From: Oscillospiraceae bacterium
GTDB lineage: Bacteria; Bacillota; Clostridia; Saccharofermentanales; Saccharofermentanaceae
Direction: 5' to 3'
DNA: 45,266 nt
Assembly (NCBI GenBank): GCA_015069215.1
Contig: SVJC01000005.1
Span: 1 to 45,266, forward strand
A program made the position numbers and the translations under genes. Below the pieces are notes generated by a model. That model did not search any database. It saw only the letters and a program-made list of their open reading frames with translations, and had not been told where the DNA came from. Of this stretch, positions 36,837 through 45,266 are shown piece by piece (position 1 is the first letter of the stretch; each line of letters opens with the position of its first letter).

Positions 36837-38377
36837 CAGACTTCCCTCCTCCTTGCCTTGAGCACAGGCTTGATGCCCATGACATCTTCAAACATCTTGC
36901 CGCGGTTCTCGAAAGCCCACAGCTCAAATGACATGTCTTCCTGTGATTCGCAGACGGTAACAAACTTGTTTTCCCTGATGCTGCAAGTAATCTTCTTTGC
37001 CTTTTCCTTATGTGAAGCATCACAGGCATCGGCGATCTTCAAGATGGCCGTAAGCTTTGATACCGTGACCTTCTGGTTAGGCGAAAGAAGTGAATAGTAG
37101 TAACTGTCATACGGATTGCTGCGCGGATAAAGCCTTACGATCAGGGCGACCATGTTCTGCTCCTCGTGATCCAGGCCCATCAGGTTCGTATACTGGATGA
37201 CCGAATAAGCCGCATCGCTGTGGTTCCTTGCATTTACGAACTTTCCTATCTCGTGAAGGATTACCGCCACCTGCAGAAGGAGCCTGTCACGCGTACCGAG
37301 GCCGCTGACCTCCTTAAGCTGGTCAAACATCATGAGCGCGGTCTTTTCGACGCACTCGACATGCTTCTTGTGTGATCTGTATCTCTTCGCAATGTGCCTT
37401 GCAGCCGAAATGATGTAGCTGTCTGGAGCAAACGGCGTCTTGAGGCCCAATGTCGTATAGCAATAGTGATAGACGATACCGTCAGAAAGCGATGCGTGCG
37501 GCATGTAGATGGAATCAACGCCCGTATATTCGAGCATGTTCTTAACGATGAGTGCCGTGGGCAGAAGGAGCGGCGCGATCATGGAAGGCACCTTGTCGAT
37601 AAGCGTAAGGTCAGATGCGCGCGTCTTGAGAAGATACTCGTAGACCTTTAAGAATTCCTCTTTGGTAAGCTCGCAGGATCCCATTGAATCATGGCCCGAT
37701 AGCTTCTTTATGAAGCCCATCTCGCCCGAAAAAGCGATGAGATTGCGGTATGTGATTCCTTTAGGCTCAACGGCATGATAGTCCTCCAAGTCCTGCGCGA
37801 TGAACTCCTCGATAACGTCTTCATAATGCGTGGTCCTGCTCTGAAGGTCAGAGAGCATTCCGGAGATACGGAGCGAACCCAATACGAGGTTCTGGGAGAA
37901 AACGAATTCAGACTTGTCGTACACTGATGCCTGTAAGGATCCGGAACCGATATCGAGGATCATAGTACCGTTCTCGATCATCTTTCCGAAATCGGGATAG
38001 ATCGCCTGAACCGCAATGGTCTGATAGTAGCGCTCCATGGAGTTATCAAGCACCTTGATCTTAAATCCGGTCCTCGTTCTGATCTTTTCTATTACGATAT
38101 CGGCATTGGTTGCATCCCTGAAAGCGGAAGTCGCAACGCAGAAAACGCGCGTAACGCCGTATTCGCGGCACTTCTCATCAAACATCTTGAGGCATCTGCA
38201 AAGTTCATCGACCTGTTCAGGCTGGATCGTACCGGATCTGTAGCTTCTTGATCCGAGACCTGTGAACTTTCTGACTGCCTCTACTTCCCTGGGCTTACCC
38301 TTTGCATTGACTTCAAAGATCTTGATCCTTGCGGTCAGCGATCCTATGTCTATGACGGCTATCAGCTTTTTTGTCAT
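36836..38377 (-). CDS. ppx: Ppx/GppA-family exopolyphosphatase
   Basis: 513 aa; VIDIGSLTARIKIFEV, MILDIGSGSLQASVY; stop overlaps ppk start (TGATG). Confidence 0.88.
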   Translation of the reverse strand: MTKKLIAVIDIGSLTARIKIFEVNAKGKPREVEAVRKFTGLGSRSYRSGTIQPEQVDELCRCLKMFDEKCREYGVTRVFCVATSAFRDATNADIVIEKIRTRTGFKIKVLDNSMERYYQTIAVQAIYPDFGKMIENGTMILDIGSGSLQASVYDKSEFVFSQNLVLGSLRISGMLSDLQSRTTHYEDVIEEFIAQDLEDYHAVEPKGITYRNLIAFSGEMGFIKKLSGHDSMGSCELTKEEFLKVYEYLLKTRASDLTLIDKVPSMIAPLLLPTALIVKNMLEYTGVDSIYMPHASLSDGIVYHYCYTTLGLKTPFAPDSYIISAARHIAKRYRSHKKHVECVEKTALMMFDQLKEVSGLGTRDRLLLQVAVILHEIGKFVNARNHSDAAYSVIQYTNLMGLDHEEQNMVALIVRLYPRSNPYDSYYYSLLSPNQKVTVSKLTAILKIADACDASHKEKAKKITCSIRENKFVTVCESQEDMSFELWAFENRGKMFEDVMGIKPVLKARRREV

Positions 38378-38410
38378 TCTTTGGTTCTCCCTAAGATATG
38401 AATTGGTCTT

Positions 38411-39526
38411 TTATTCGAGGTTTGCGACTATCCTGTCGGTCATTTCCTCAGTGGTTACGAGTGTTATTTTCTTCGCGTCTCCGTCGCCATGCACGGCGAT
38501 GTCCGGAGTACGGGCCCCATCTGCCAGTGTCTTTCTCACTGCTTCGAGTATGGAATCGGCAGCATCCTTTTCTCCCAGATGAAGCTTTAACATGAGCTGT
38601 ACGGAAAGGATGGAAGCTATCGGATTGGCTTTGTTCTGGCCTGCTATGTCAGGTGCCGAACCGTGGATCGGTTCAAAAAGTCCCGGCATTCCGGGATTTC
38701 CCAAAGATGCTGACGGCAGGAGACCGACGGAACCGGTGATCTGGCCAGCGAGATCGGACAAAATGTCACCGAACATATTGGAAGTTACGATGACGTCAAA
38801 TGAAGCCGGCCTGCTTACAAGCTGCATCGAGCAATTGTCAACGTAAAGGAAATCAAGCGCTACTTCCGGGTATTCTTCAGAAAGCGTTCTTGCGATCTGA
38901 CGCCAGAGCCTGCTCGTACTAAGGACATTTGCCTTATCTACGAGCGTGAGCTTCTTGCTGCGCTTTAACGCAAACTCAAAGCCTCTTCTGATGATCCTCT
39001 CGATCTCGGCTTCTGAATAGGTCTCGGTATCGAAAGCAACCGTTCCCTTGCGTGTTCCGTCGAAAAGCTTTTCGGTGCTCTTATAAGCTCCCTGCTTGCC
39101 GAAATAGATGCCTCCGGTCAGTTCCCTGACTATGAGAAGATCGATGTTTCCGGGATTCTTCAGGGGCGATACGTCACCCAGCTCTTTCATGAGCGTCGCA
39201 GGTCTTAAATTGGCATAAAGGTGCATTCCCTTACGGAGCCCCAGGATAGCCTGCTCAGGCCTTCTTTCGGCTTCGATCATGTCCCATCTCGGGCCTCCGA
39301 CGGCTCCCAAGAGCACCGCATCGGAATCCAGACAAGCCTGAAGGGTCTCACCGGGAAGCGGTACGCCGTAAGCGTCAATTGCACATCCGCCGGCTTTATA
39401 TTCTGTGATCCTGGGCTCGAAACCGTACTTTTCAGAAACTGCTTCAAGCACTCTGACAGCAGCGCCGTTCGTCTCGGGGCCTATGCCGTCACCGGGTATC
39501 GAAACGATGTTGTAAGTTCTTCCCAT
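38411..39526 (-). CDS. leuB: 3-isopropylmalate dehydrogenase
   Basis: Likely start MGRTYNIVSIPGDGIGPE; VVTSNMFGDILSDLAGQITGSVGLLPSASLG. Confidence 0.95.
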   Translation of the reverse strand: MGRTYNIVSIPGDGIGPETNGAAVRVLEAVSEKYGFEPRITEYKAGGCAIDAYGVPLPGETLQACLDSDAVLLGAVGGPRWDMIEAERRPEQAILGLRKGMHLYANLRPATLMKELGDVSPLKNPGNIDLLIVRELTGGIYFGKQGAYKSTEKLFDGTRKGTVAFDTETYSEAEIERIIRRGFEFALKRSKKLTLVDKANVLSTSRLWRQIARTLSEEYPEVALDFLYVDNCSMQLVSRPASFDVIVTSNMFGDILSDLAGQITGSVGLLPSASLGNPGMPGLFEPIHGSAPDIAGQNKANPIASILSVQLMLKLHLGEKDAADSILEAVRKTLADGARTPDIAVHGDGDAKKITLVTTEEMTDRIVANLE

Positions 39527-39542
39527 AGATCCTCCTGTTCTG

Positions 39543-40037
39543 CTAAATGCCCGTCTGTTCTTTCGTATACTGAACAAGTCCGCCGCTCGCAATTATCCCG
39601 TTTATGAATTCAGGGAACGGCTTCGACTGATATTTCTCGTTTTTGGTAACGTTCTCGATTATTCCGGTATCGAAATCCGCCTTGATGACATCACCTTCGG
39701 AGATCGCTTCTGCAGCTTCAGGACATTCAAGGATCGCCAGGCCCACGTTTATGCAGTTGCGGAAGAATATCCTCGCAAAGCTCTCTGCGATGACAAGCGA
39801 TATGCCGCTTGCCTTGATCGCAACCGGGGCATGTTCCCTTGATGAGCCGCATCCGAAATTCTTTCCTGCGACCATGATGTCACCTTTGCTTACCCTGCCT
39901 GCAAAAGACGCATCTATGTCTTCCATGCAGTGCTGTTTAAGATGCTCGGGATCGGCTGAATTGAGATACCTCGCCGGAATGATGACATCGGTATCAACGT
40001 TATCTCCATACTTGAATGCTTTACCGGTAACTATCAT
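39543..40037 (-). CDS. leuD: 3-isopropylmalate dehydratase small subunit
   Basis: [43 protein letters not shown]. Confidence 0.95.
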   Translation of the reverse strand: MIVTGKAFKYGDNVDTDVIIPARYLNSADPEHLKQHCMEDIDASFAGRVSKGDIMVAGKNFGCGSSREHAPVAIKASGISLVIAESFARIFFRNCINVGLAILECPEAAEAISEGDVIKADFDTGIIENVTKNEKYQSKPFPEFINGIIASGGLVQYTKEQTGI

Positions 40038-40049
40038 AAACAACCTCCG

Positions 40050-41330
40050 TCAGAGCTCGTCAGGTGTTCCCACGCGTCCCAATACGGCTGATGCCGCAGC
40101 AACCGGAACGCCGCTCAGGATGACTTCCGATCCGGTATCGCCCATACGGCCCACAAAGTTTCTGTTGGTCGTGGAAACGCATCTTTCTCCCTTTGCAAGA
40201 ACGCCCATGTGGCCGCCAAGACAAGGTCCGCACGTAGGCGTCGAAATGACGCAGCCGGCATCATCAAAGATCCTGAGCCATCCGGCCTCCATCGCATATC
40301 TGTAGATCTTCTGCGAACCCGGGATGATTATGCATCTGACATTCTCATGGACCTTCAGTCCCTTAAGTATCTCTGCCGCTGCCCCGATGTCCTCAAGACG
40401 GCCGTTGGTGCAAGAACCGATAACGACCTGGTCGATCTTCAGGTCAGTACATTCGGACGCTTTCTTCGTATTGGAAGGAATGCTCGGGAGCGCGACCGTG
40501 AGAGGTATCTCCGAAAGATCTATCTCTATTGTCTGAACGTATTCCGCGTCTTCATCAGCGGTGTAGATCTTGTAATCGCTCGCCGAGAATCTCTTCGGAT
40601 TGGTCCTGGCAATGTATCTGAGAGTATATTCATCAAACGGGAATACCGCGTTCTTTGCTCCGCACTCTATCGCCATGTTGCAGATGGTGAGCCTTCCCTC
40701 CATGGAAATGCTCTTTAAGCCTTCACCTTCAAATTCAAGTGATCTGTAGAGCGCACCGTCAACACCTATCATGCCGATGATGTGAAGGATGAGATCCTTG
40801 CCGGTAACGTATTTCCGGAAAGAACCTTTAAGGACGACCTTTATCGCCTCGGGAACACGGAACCATGTGACTCCCCTTGCCATTGCGCATGCAAGATCGG
40901 TCGAACCGACTCCCGTAGAAAATGCTCCCAAAGCGCCGTATGTGCATGTGTGCGAATCCGCACCGATTACCATGTCACCGGGTAAAACGATGCCGTTATC
41001 AGGAAGGATAACGTGCTCGATTCCCATCTCACGGCGTCCCAATTCGTAGAAATGACTTATCTCCTGTTCTCTTGCAAAACACCTCATGGTCTTGCAGAGT
41101 TCAGCAGATTTAATGTCCTTGTTGGGAGTAAAGTGATCCTGGATCAGACATACCCTGTCTTTGTCAAAGACCTTGTCCGCACCAAGCTGTTTGAATATCT
41201 TTATCGCTGGAGGAGTCGTAACGTCATTGCCGAGAACATAATCAAGCTTTGCCTCAATAAGATCTCCGGCCTTAACTTCAGGCACCCCGGCATGATCCGC
41301 CAGGATCTTCTGCGTAATCGTCATGCCCAT
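40050..41330 (-). CDS. leuC: 3-isopropylmalate dehydratase large subunit
   Basis: [46 protein letters not shown]. Confidence 0.95.
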   Translation of the reverse strand: MGMTITQKILADHAGVPEVKAGDLIEAKLDYVLGNDVTTPPAIKIFKQLGADKVFDKDRVCLIQDHFTPNKDIKSAELCKTMRCFAREQEISHFYELGRREMGIEHVILPDNGIVLPGDMVIGADSHTCTYGALGAFSTGVGSTDLACAMARGVTWFRVPEAIKVVLKGSFRKYVTGKDLILHIIGMIGVDGALYRSLEFEGEGLKSISMEGRLTICNMAIECGAKNAVFPFDEYTLRYIARTNPKRFSASDYKIYTADEDAEYVQTIEIDLSEIPLTVALPSIPSNTKKASECTDLKIDQVVIGSCTNGRLEDIGAAAEILKGLKVHENVRCIIIPGSQKIYRYAMEAGWLRIFDDAGCVISTPTCGPCLGGHMGVLAKGERCVSTTNRNFVGRMGDTGSEVILSGVPVAAASAVLGRVGTPDEL

Positions 41331-41405
41331 ATGAAGTACCTCGCTTGAAATGATATATAAAATTTTACAACATTATCATTCTATCTTAAAGAATAATATT
41401 AAGTA

Positions 41406-43304
41406 TCATTCTTCACCGAGTTCGAAATACTCCTCATAAAGGCTGTTGAGTTTCGCGCTGATCTCAGCATATCTCTTGTATTCTTCTTCACCGGCATCAT
41501 TACCGAAACGTGATTCGATCTGCTTCTGTTCCTCTTCGAGAGACTTGGTCTCCTTCTCAATGTCGGAAAGACGCTGACGGCGTTTTGCGGAAGCTTTCCT
41601 GTCCTCGTTTCTTTTCTTCGAAGGTTTGTCGGAAACTTCTTTTTGTATTTCTTCCTGCTGCTTAACGGGTTTTCTTACGGACTTTCTGTAGTACTCGTAT
41701 TTCTCAAATTCCGTGGCGGTTCCGTCTGCAAATCCCAATATGTCATCGGCACATTTCTCAATGAAGAATCTGTCGTGCGAAACGCAGATAACCGCGCCGT
41801 CGTATTCCTTTACCGCATCCTCAAGGATCTCCCTCGAATTGATGTCCAGATGGTTAGTAGGCTCATCCAGAAACAATATGTCGGGACGTTCTCTCAAAAG
41901 GCAGCAAAGATATAGTCTTGATCTTTCACCGCCTGAAAGATCCTTTATCGTCTTGAATGCGTCATCGCCCCTGAATCCGAATCTTGCAAGAAGTGACCTT
42001 GCTTCAGTCGTTTGTATTCCTTCACTTCTTTCGACAAGTTCATCAAAACAGGAAAGGCTCTCGTCTTCAAAAGGAACGAACTGGCCCATGTATCCGCAGC
42101 TCGTACCGGAAGCTATCATTACCTTTCCCGTCGTTCCGTATGCTTTTCCCGCAAGCATCAGAAGAAGAGTCGTCTTTCCGCATCCGTTGGGTCCGCATAA
42201 GAACATCTTCTCATCTGCTTTGAGTTCAAATGATATGTCAGAGAAAAGATCGTGATCGCAATCATCAAACCTTTTCGATACGTCGGTAACCTGAAGAAGG
42301 ATCTTATCAGATCTTCCGGAACGTTCGACAGGTATCGCGCTAAAGCTCATCTTCGCATACTGCGCGGGGAGCTTGGCGCGTTCCCTTTCAAGAATGTCAG
42401 AAAGTTTATCAACGACTTTCTCGCGCTGATGATAGCCTGATATGTTTCTGTGGGAAAGCATCGTCTGTTTGACATCAAGCTGATGCGAAAGTTCCGCTTC
42501 AAGATTTTCAATGACTGCAGTCTGGGTCTTCAGGAATTCTTCTTTCTGTATTACGTAATCAGAATAATTGCCGCGGTATTCGGTAATGCGTCCGCCGTCA
42601 AGTTCGATGACTCTTGTAGCGACTGCGTCGATAAAATGTCTGTCATGCGTTATTACGAAAACAGCTCCGCCGTAAGATGAAAGAAATCCTTCAAGCCATT
42701 CGATCGCTTCGATGTCCAGATGGTTTGTAGGCTCGTCGAGCATGAGGATGTCAGGATGTTCAACTATGAGACGAGCAAGACACACGCGCATCTTCTCACC
42801 TCCCGACAGAGATGAAAAATCCGTTCTCGCGCTGTTGACAGTCTCACCTAACCCGAGGCCTCTGAACGCATCTGCAAGTCTGTATTCGTAATCATAACCG
42901 CCGGCTGCTTCATACTCTGCACGCGCATTGGAATACTCATCCATCTTAAGTTTGAGTTTTTCCTGATCAGCATCCGAAACAGAAAGATCGGAGATCTCTT
43001 TCTCGAGTGATGCAAGAAGCTCATCAAGCTTTACAAGTCTTGAGGGTTTTAGTGTCGCAGATGAAAGATCCTGTTCTTCTATTCTCTGCGAAAGATATCC
43101 TGCAATGGTGTTTCCGTGAAGAAAAACATCACCGGAGTCTTGCGCAATGCTTCCCCTTATTATCTTGAAGAGTGTCGATTTACCTGCTCCGTTGTCTCCG
43201 ATGAATGCGATCCTGTCGCCTTTGTTCACGCGGAAAGAAACGTCACTTAACACCTGACGCTCTCCGTAGTTTTTGGAAATGTTCTGTACAGTTAATAAAG
43301 GCAT
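41406..43304 (-). CDS. ABC-F family ATPase
   Basis: Two ABC cassettes, linker, no TM; start probably MPLLTVQNISKNYG rather than 43382. Confidence 0.9.
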   Translation of the reverse strand: MPLLTVQNISKNYGERQVLSDVSFRVNKGDRIAFIGDNGAGKSTLFKIIRGSIAQDSGDVFLHGNTIAGYLSQRIEEQDLSSATLKPSRLVKLDELLASLEKEISDLSVSDADQEKLKLKMDEYSNARAEYEAAGGYDYEYRLADAFRGLGLGETVNSARTDFSSLSGGEKMRVCLARLIVEHPDILMLDEPTNHLDIEAIEWLEGFLSSYGGAVFVITHDRHFIDAVATRVIELDGGRITEYRGNYSDYVIQKEEFLKTQTAVIENLEAELSHQLDVKQTMLSHRNISGYHQREKVVDKLSDILERERAKLPAQYAKMSFSAIPVERSGRSDKILLQVTDVSKRFDDCDHDLFSDISFELKADEKMFLCGPNGCGKTTLLLMLAGKAYGTTGKVMIASGTSCGYMGQFVPFEDESLSCFDELVERSEGIQTTEARSLLARFGFRGDDAFKTIKDLSGGERSRLYLCCLLRERPDILFLDEPTNHLDINSREILEDAVKEYDGAVICVSHDRFFIEKCADDILGFADGTATEFEKYEYYRKSVRKPVKQQEEIQKEVSDKPSKKRNEDRKASAKRRQRLSDIEKETKSLEEEQKQIESRFGNDAGEEEYKRYAEISAKLNSLYEEYFELGEE

Positions 43305-43343
43305 GAACAAAAGATATACATTATCAGCGATAAAAGCAACCAT

Positions 43344-43371
43344 AAAAAAACTCCCGGATTGGATCCGGGAG
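43344..43371 (-). terminator. Terminator of the AKK-repeat protein gene
   Basis: CTCCCGGAT-cca-ATCCGGGAG then TTTTTTT (minus strand). Confidence 0.9.
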
Positions 43372-43397
43372 TATCTGATCAAGAACAGATCGTGAGA

Positions 43398-43835
43398 TTA
43401 GAAGAGGTCTACACCCTTGCCGCTCTCATCGTAAGCCTTCTTCTCAGCTGCGTTGACCCAGATCTTAGCAGCCTTGGGAAGCTTCTTAGCGATAGCCGCG
43501 TTAGAGATTTCCTGACCATCGATCTGGAAGAAGATCTCTACCTTCTTAGGAGCAGCAGCCTTCTTTGCAGCAGGCTTCTTAGCAGCAGCCTTCTTTGCAG
43601 CGGGCTTCTTAGCAGCAGCCTTCTTTGCAGGAGCAGCAGCTTTCTTTGCAGCGGGCTTCTTAGCAGCAGCCTTCTTTGCAGCGGGTTTCTTAGCAGCAGC
43701 CTTCTTTGCAGCGGGCTTCTTAGCAGCAGCCTTCTTTGCAGGTGCTTTCTTAGCAGCGGGCTTAGCAGCAACTGCAGGTGCCTTAGCGGGCTCTGCCTTT
43801 ACCTCAACCTTTACATCTTTCTTCTCAATATCCAT
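43398..43835 (-). CDS. Histone-H1-like AKK-repeat protein with C-terminal DUF6465-like domain
   Basis: 145 aa; (KKPAAKKAAA)n tail plus VEIFFQIDGQEISNAAIAKKLPKAAKIWVNAAEKKAYDE. Confidence 0.85.
   Translation of the reverse strand: MDIEKKDVKVEVKAEPAKAPAVAAKPAAKKAPAKKAAAKKPAAKKAAAKKPAAKKAAAKKPAAKKAAAPAKKAAAKKPAAKKAAAKKPAAKKAAAPKKVEIFFQIDGQEISNAAIAKKLPKAAKIWVNAAEKKAYDESGKGVDLF
43548..43770 (-). repeat. About 30-bp tandem repeats encoding (AAKKPAAKKA)n
   Basis: gcagcgggcttcttagcagcagccttcttt reiterated. Confidence 0.9.
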
Positions 43836-44034
43836 ACTTAGAACCTCCGTGTAAATTTCTGTGTTGGATATTTTTAATCTACATTTTTTGTGAAATTATG
43901 TCAACGATTTTTTAAAAAAATGTATTTAGAAAAACAACGGCTGCAAGCCTTTTATTTGTTCACTTTACACACATTCGGAACATGTTGTTTTTTGTGATGG
44001 CACACATCGTTTACACCTTAAAAACATAATTGTT

Positions 44035-44066
44035 ACCACTACGGTACGTCCGTTATACGTAGTGGT
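44035..44066 (+). promoter_or_regulatory. Candidate operator: 9-bp perfect inverted repeat ACCACTACG-N14-CGTAGTGGT
   Basis: Lies directly upstream of a TAAAAT -10-like box (44093-44098) and the ABC-2 permease ATG. Confidence 0.55.
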
Positions 44067-44104
44067 GCTTTCAATTTTCACGCAGATTATTGTAAAATCA
44101 GGCC

Positions 44105-45266
44105 ATGGAAAAAACGTACTCGATATTTCGTTGGGAATTGAAAAAAATATTCTCAAACTGGCATAAGACCATCACATTATTTCTGCTTCCGGCAGTGCTT
44201 ATGATGCTTGCTCTGAACATATTTCCGATACTTATCAATTATATGTCGACAGGTTCTTTTTCGAAGAAACCGATCGTACTTATCGGTGCACCGAAATCAT
44301 TTCACGACTATGTAAAAGAAACTGCAGATGCCAATGTTTATACCTATACCGAAATGTCATACGGTGAGCTCGCAGAATGTTTCAGAAGCGAAGGAAAGAT
44401 GAAAGAACTTCTCAAAGGCGGAACCATTCTTTGCTATTTCGGTTCTGATGCTGAAGACAATGCATCCTTTGATAATATAGTTTCGGAATACTATACTGAG
44501 CTTTCCAAAGGCAACAGCAAAGCCAAGAGCACTGCAGTCATCTATCTCGGATTTGACGGCAATTCGCTTACGGGACAGCTTCGCGCAGAGCAGTTCAAAC
44601 AAGGCGTTCTCAACAGTTACAAATCAAGTCTCATCGACAGGCTCGGCGGTGATTATGCAAACATCGGAAGCAATCTGTTCTCAACCGATTCTTTTAATCC
44701 CGTAACCAAACTCATGGATAACAGAACGCCTGCTGATGTTGCGGCTTCAAGGATCGTTCCCGGAATGCTTCTTATAATGATGTACTATTGTGTATATTCT
44801 TTGGCAAGCGACATGTTTGCTTCAGAAAGAGAACGCGGCTTCTGGGCAAAGCTGATAATGACTCCCGTATCATCATCAAAGATATTCTTAGGAAAGATAT
44901 TAGCGATCCTCTTCATAGTATCAGCCGCAACATATCTCACTGCGCTTTTGTTGTTCTTCACATCCTGGATGAATTCGAGCAATGACGCAATGTCTCTTCT
45001 TCCTTTCGGAATGATGCTGACTCCGGCTGAGGTTTTGATAGTGGCAGTAACCATCCCGTTCACGGTATTTGTCATGACCGCTGTCTGCATATCAACGATA
45101 TTCTCTCTTAAAAAGATGCAGGACATCACTGTTAATCTGCAGCTCCCATTGATCTTCTTCCTCGGTGATTTCTTCATTCAGATGTTCCGCGGAACAAGAC
45201 CCATGACAATTGAATACTTCATCCCCATGCATAACAGTCTGGCTCTGATCGGCGAATCCTACATGG
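44105..45266 (+). CDS. ABC-2-type transporter permease; runs off right edge
   Basis: Hand translation MEKTYSIFRWELKKIFSNWHKTITLFLLPAVLMMLALNIFPILINYMS...SRIVPGMLLIMMYYCVYSLASDMFASERERGFWAKLIMTPVSSSKIFLGKI...; open to window end, absent from ORF track. Confidence 0.85.
   Translation, partial: MEKTYSIFRWELKKIFSNWHKTITLFLLPAVLMMLALNIFPILINYMSTGSFSKKPIVLIGAPKSFHDYVKETADANVYTYTEMSYGELAECFRSEGKMKELLKGGTILCYFGSDAEDNASFDNIVSEYYTELSKGNSKAKSTAVIYLGFDGNSLTGQLRAEQFKQGVLNSYKSSLIDRLGGDYANIGSNLFSTDSFNPVTKLMDNRTPADVAASRIVPGMLLIMMYYCVYSLASDMFASERERGFWAKLIMTPVSSSKIFLGKILAILFIVSAATYLTALLLFFTSWMNSSNDAMSLLPFGMMLTPAEVLIVAVTIPFTVFVMTAVCISTIFSLKKMQDITVNLQLPLIFFLGDFFIQMFRGTRPMTIEYFIPMHNSLALIGESYM

Noticed and set aside
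43359-43841. Plus-strand 160-aa Ser/Leu/Cys-rich ORF
   Set aside because: Antisense of the AKK repeats (LLSSSLLCSG...), plus it reads through the terminator; no independent support
1-45266. tRNA, rRNA and insertion sequences
   Set aside because: No tRNA-like cloverleaf ends, rRNA motifs or transposase ORFs recognised on either strand by eye

Overview
Low-to-moderate GC chromosomal window from a probable Clostridia-type Bacillota (inference from gene content). Left third (about 1-15.4 kb, all minus strand): an accessory locus. It holds a VirD4/TraG-like ATPase without a membrane anchor, two very large acidic repeat proteins that end in the same C-terminal sequence (SSGESMDSGQSM), small partner genes, zinc-ribbon and membrane proteins with Pro/Gln-rich linkers, and an edge-truncated lipoprotein with a caspase-like His/Cys layout that the ORF track does not list. 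I propose this locus as the main candidate for an undescribed export or antagonism-type system. Middle (15.5-29 kb): two two-component systems, a BceAB/MacB-like ABC transporter, lipoproteins, a TraX-like protein, a collapsed aspartate-racemase remnant, an alpha/beta hydrolase, a serine beta-lactamase-like protein and two intergenic hairpin arrays. Right third (28.9-45.3 kb): mostly core metabolism (glmS-purF-dapL; leuC-leuD-leuB-ppx-ppk; ABC-F; a histone-H1-like AKK-repeat protein; an edge-truncated ABC-2 permease). The second strong candidate is the glmS leader. It has a promoter whose predicted start coincides with the ATG of a 25-codon uORF, followed by mutually exclusive antiterminator and terminator hairpins and 8 U just before the glmS Shine-Dalgarno. 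All calls come from reading the sequence; no database search was run.
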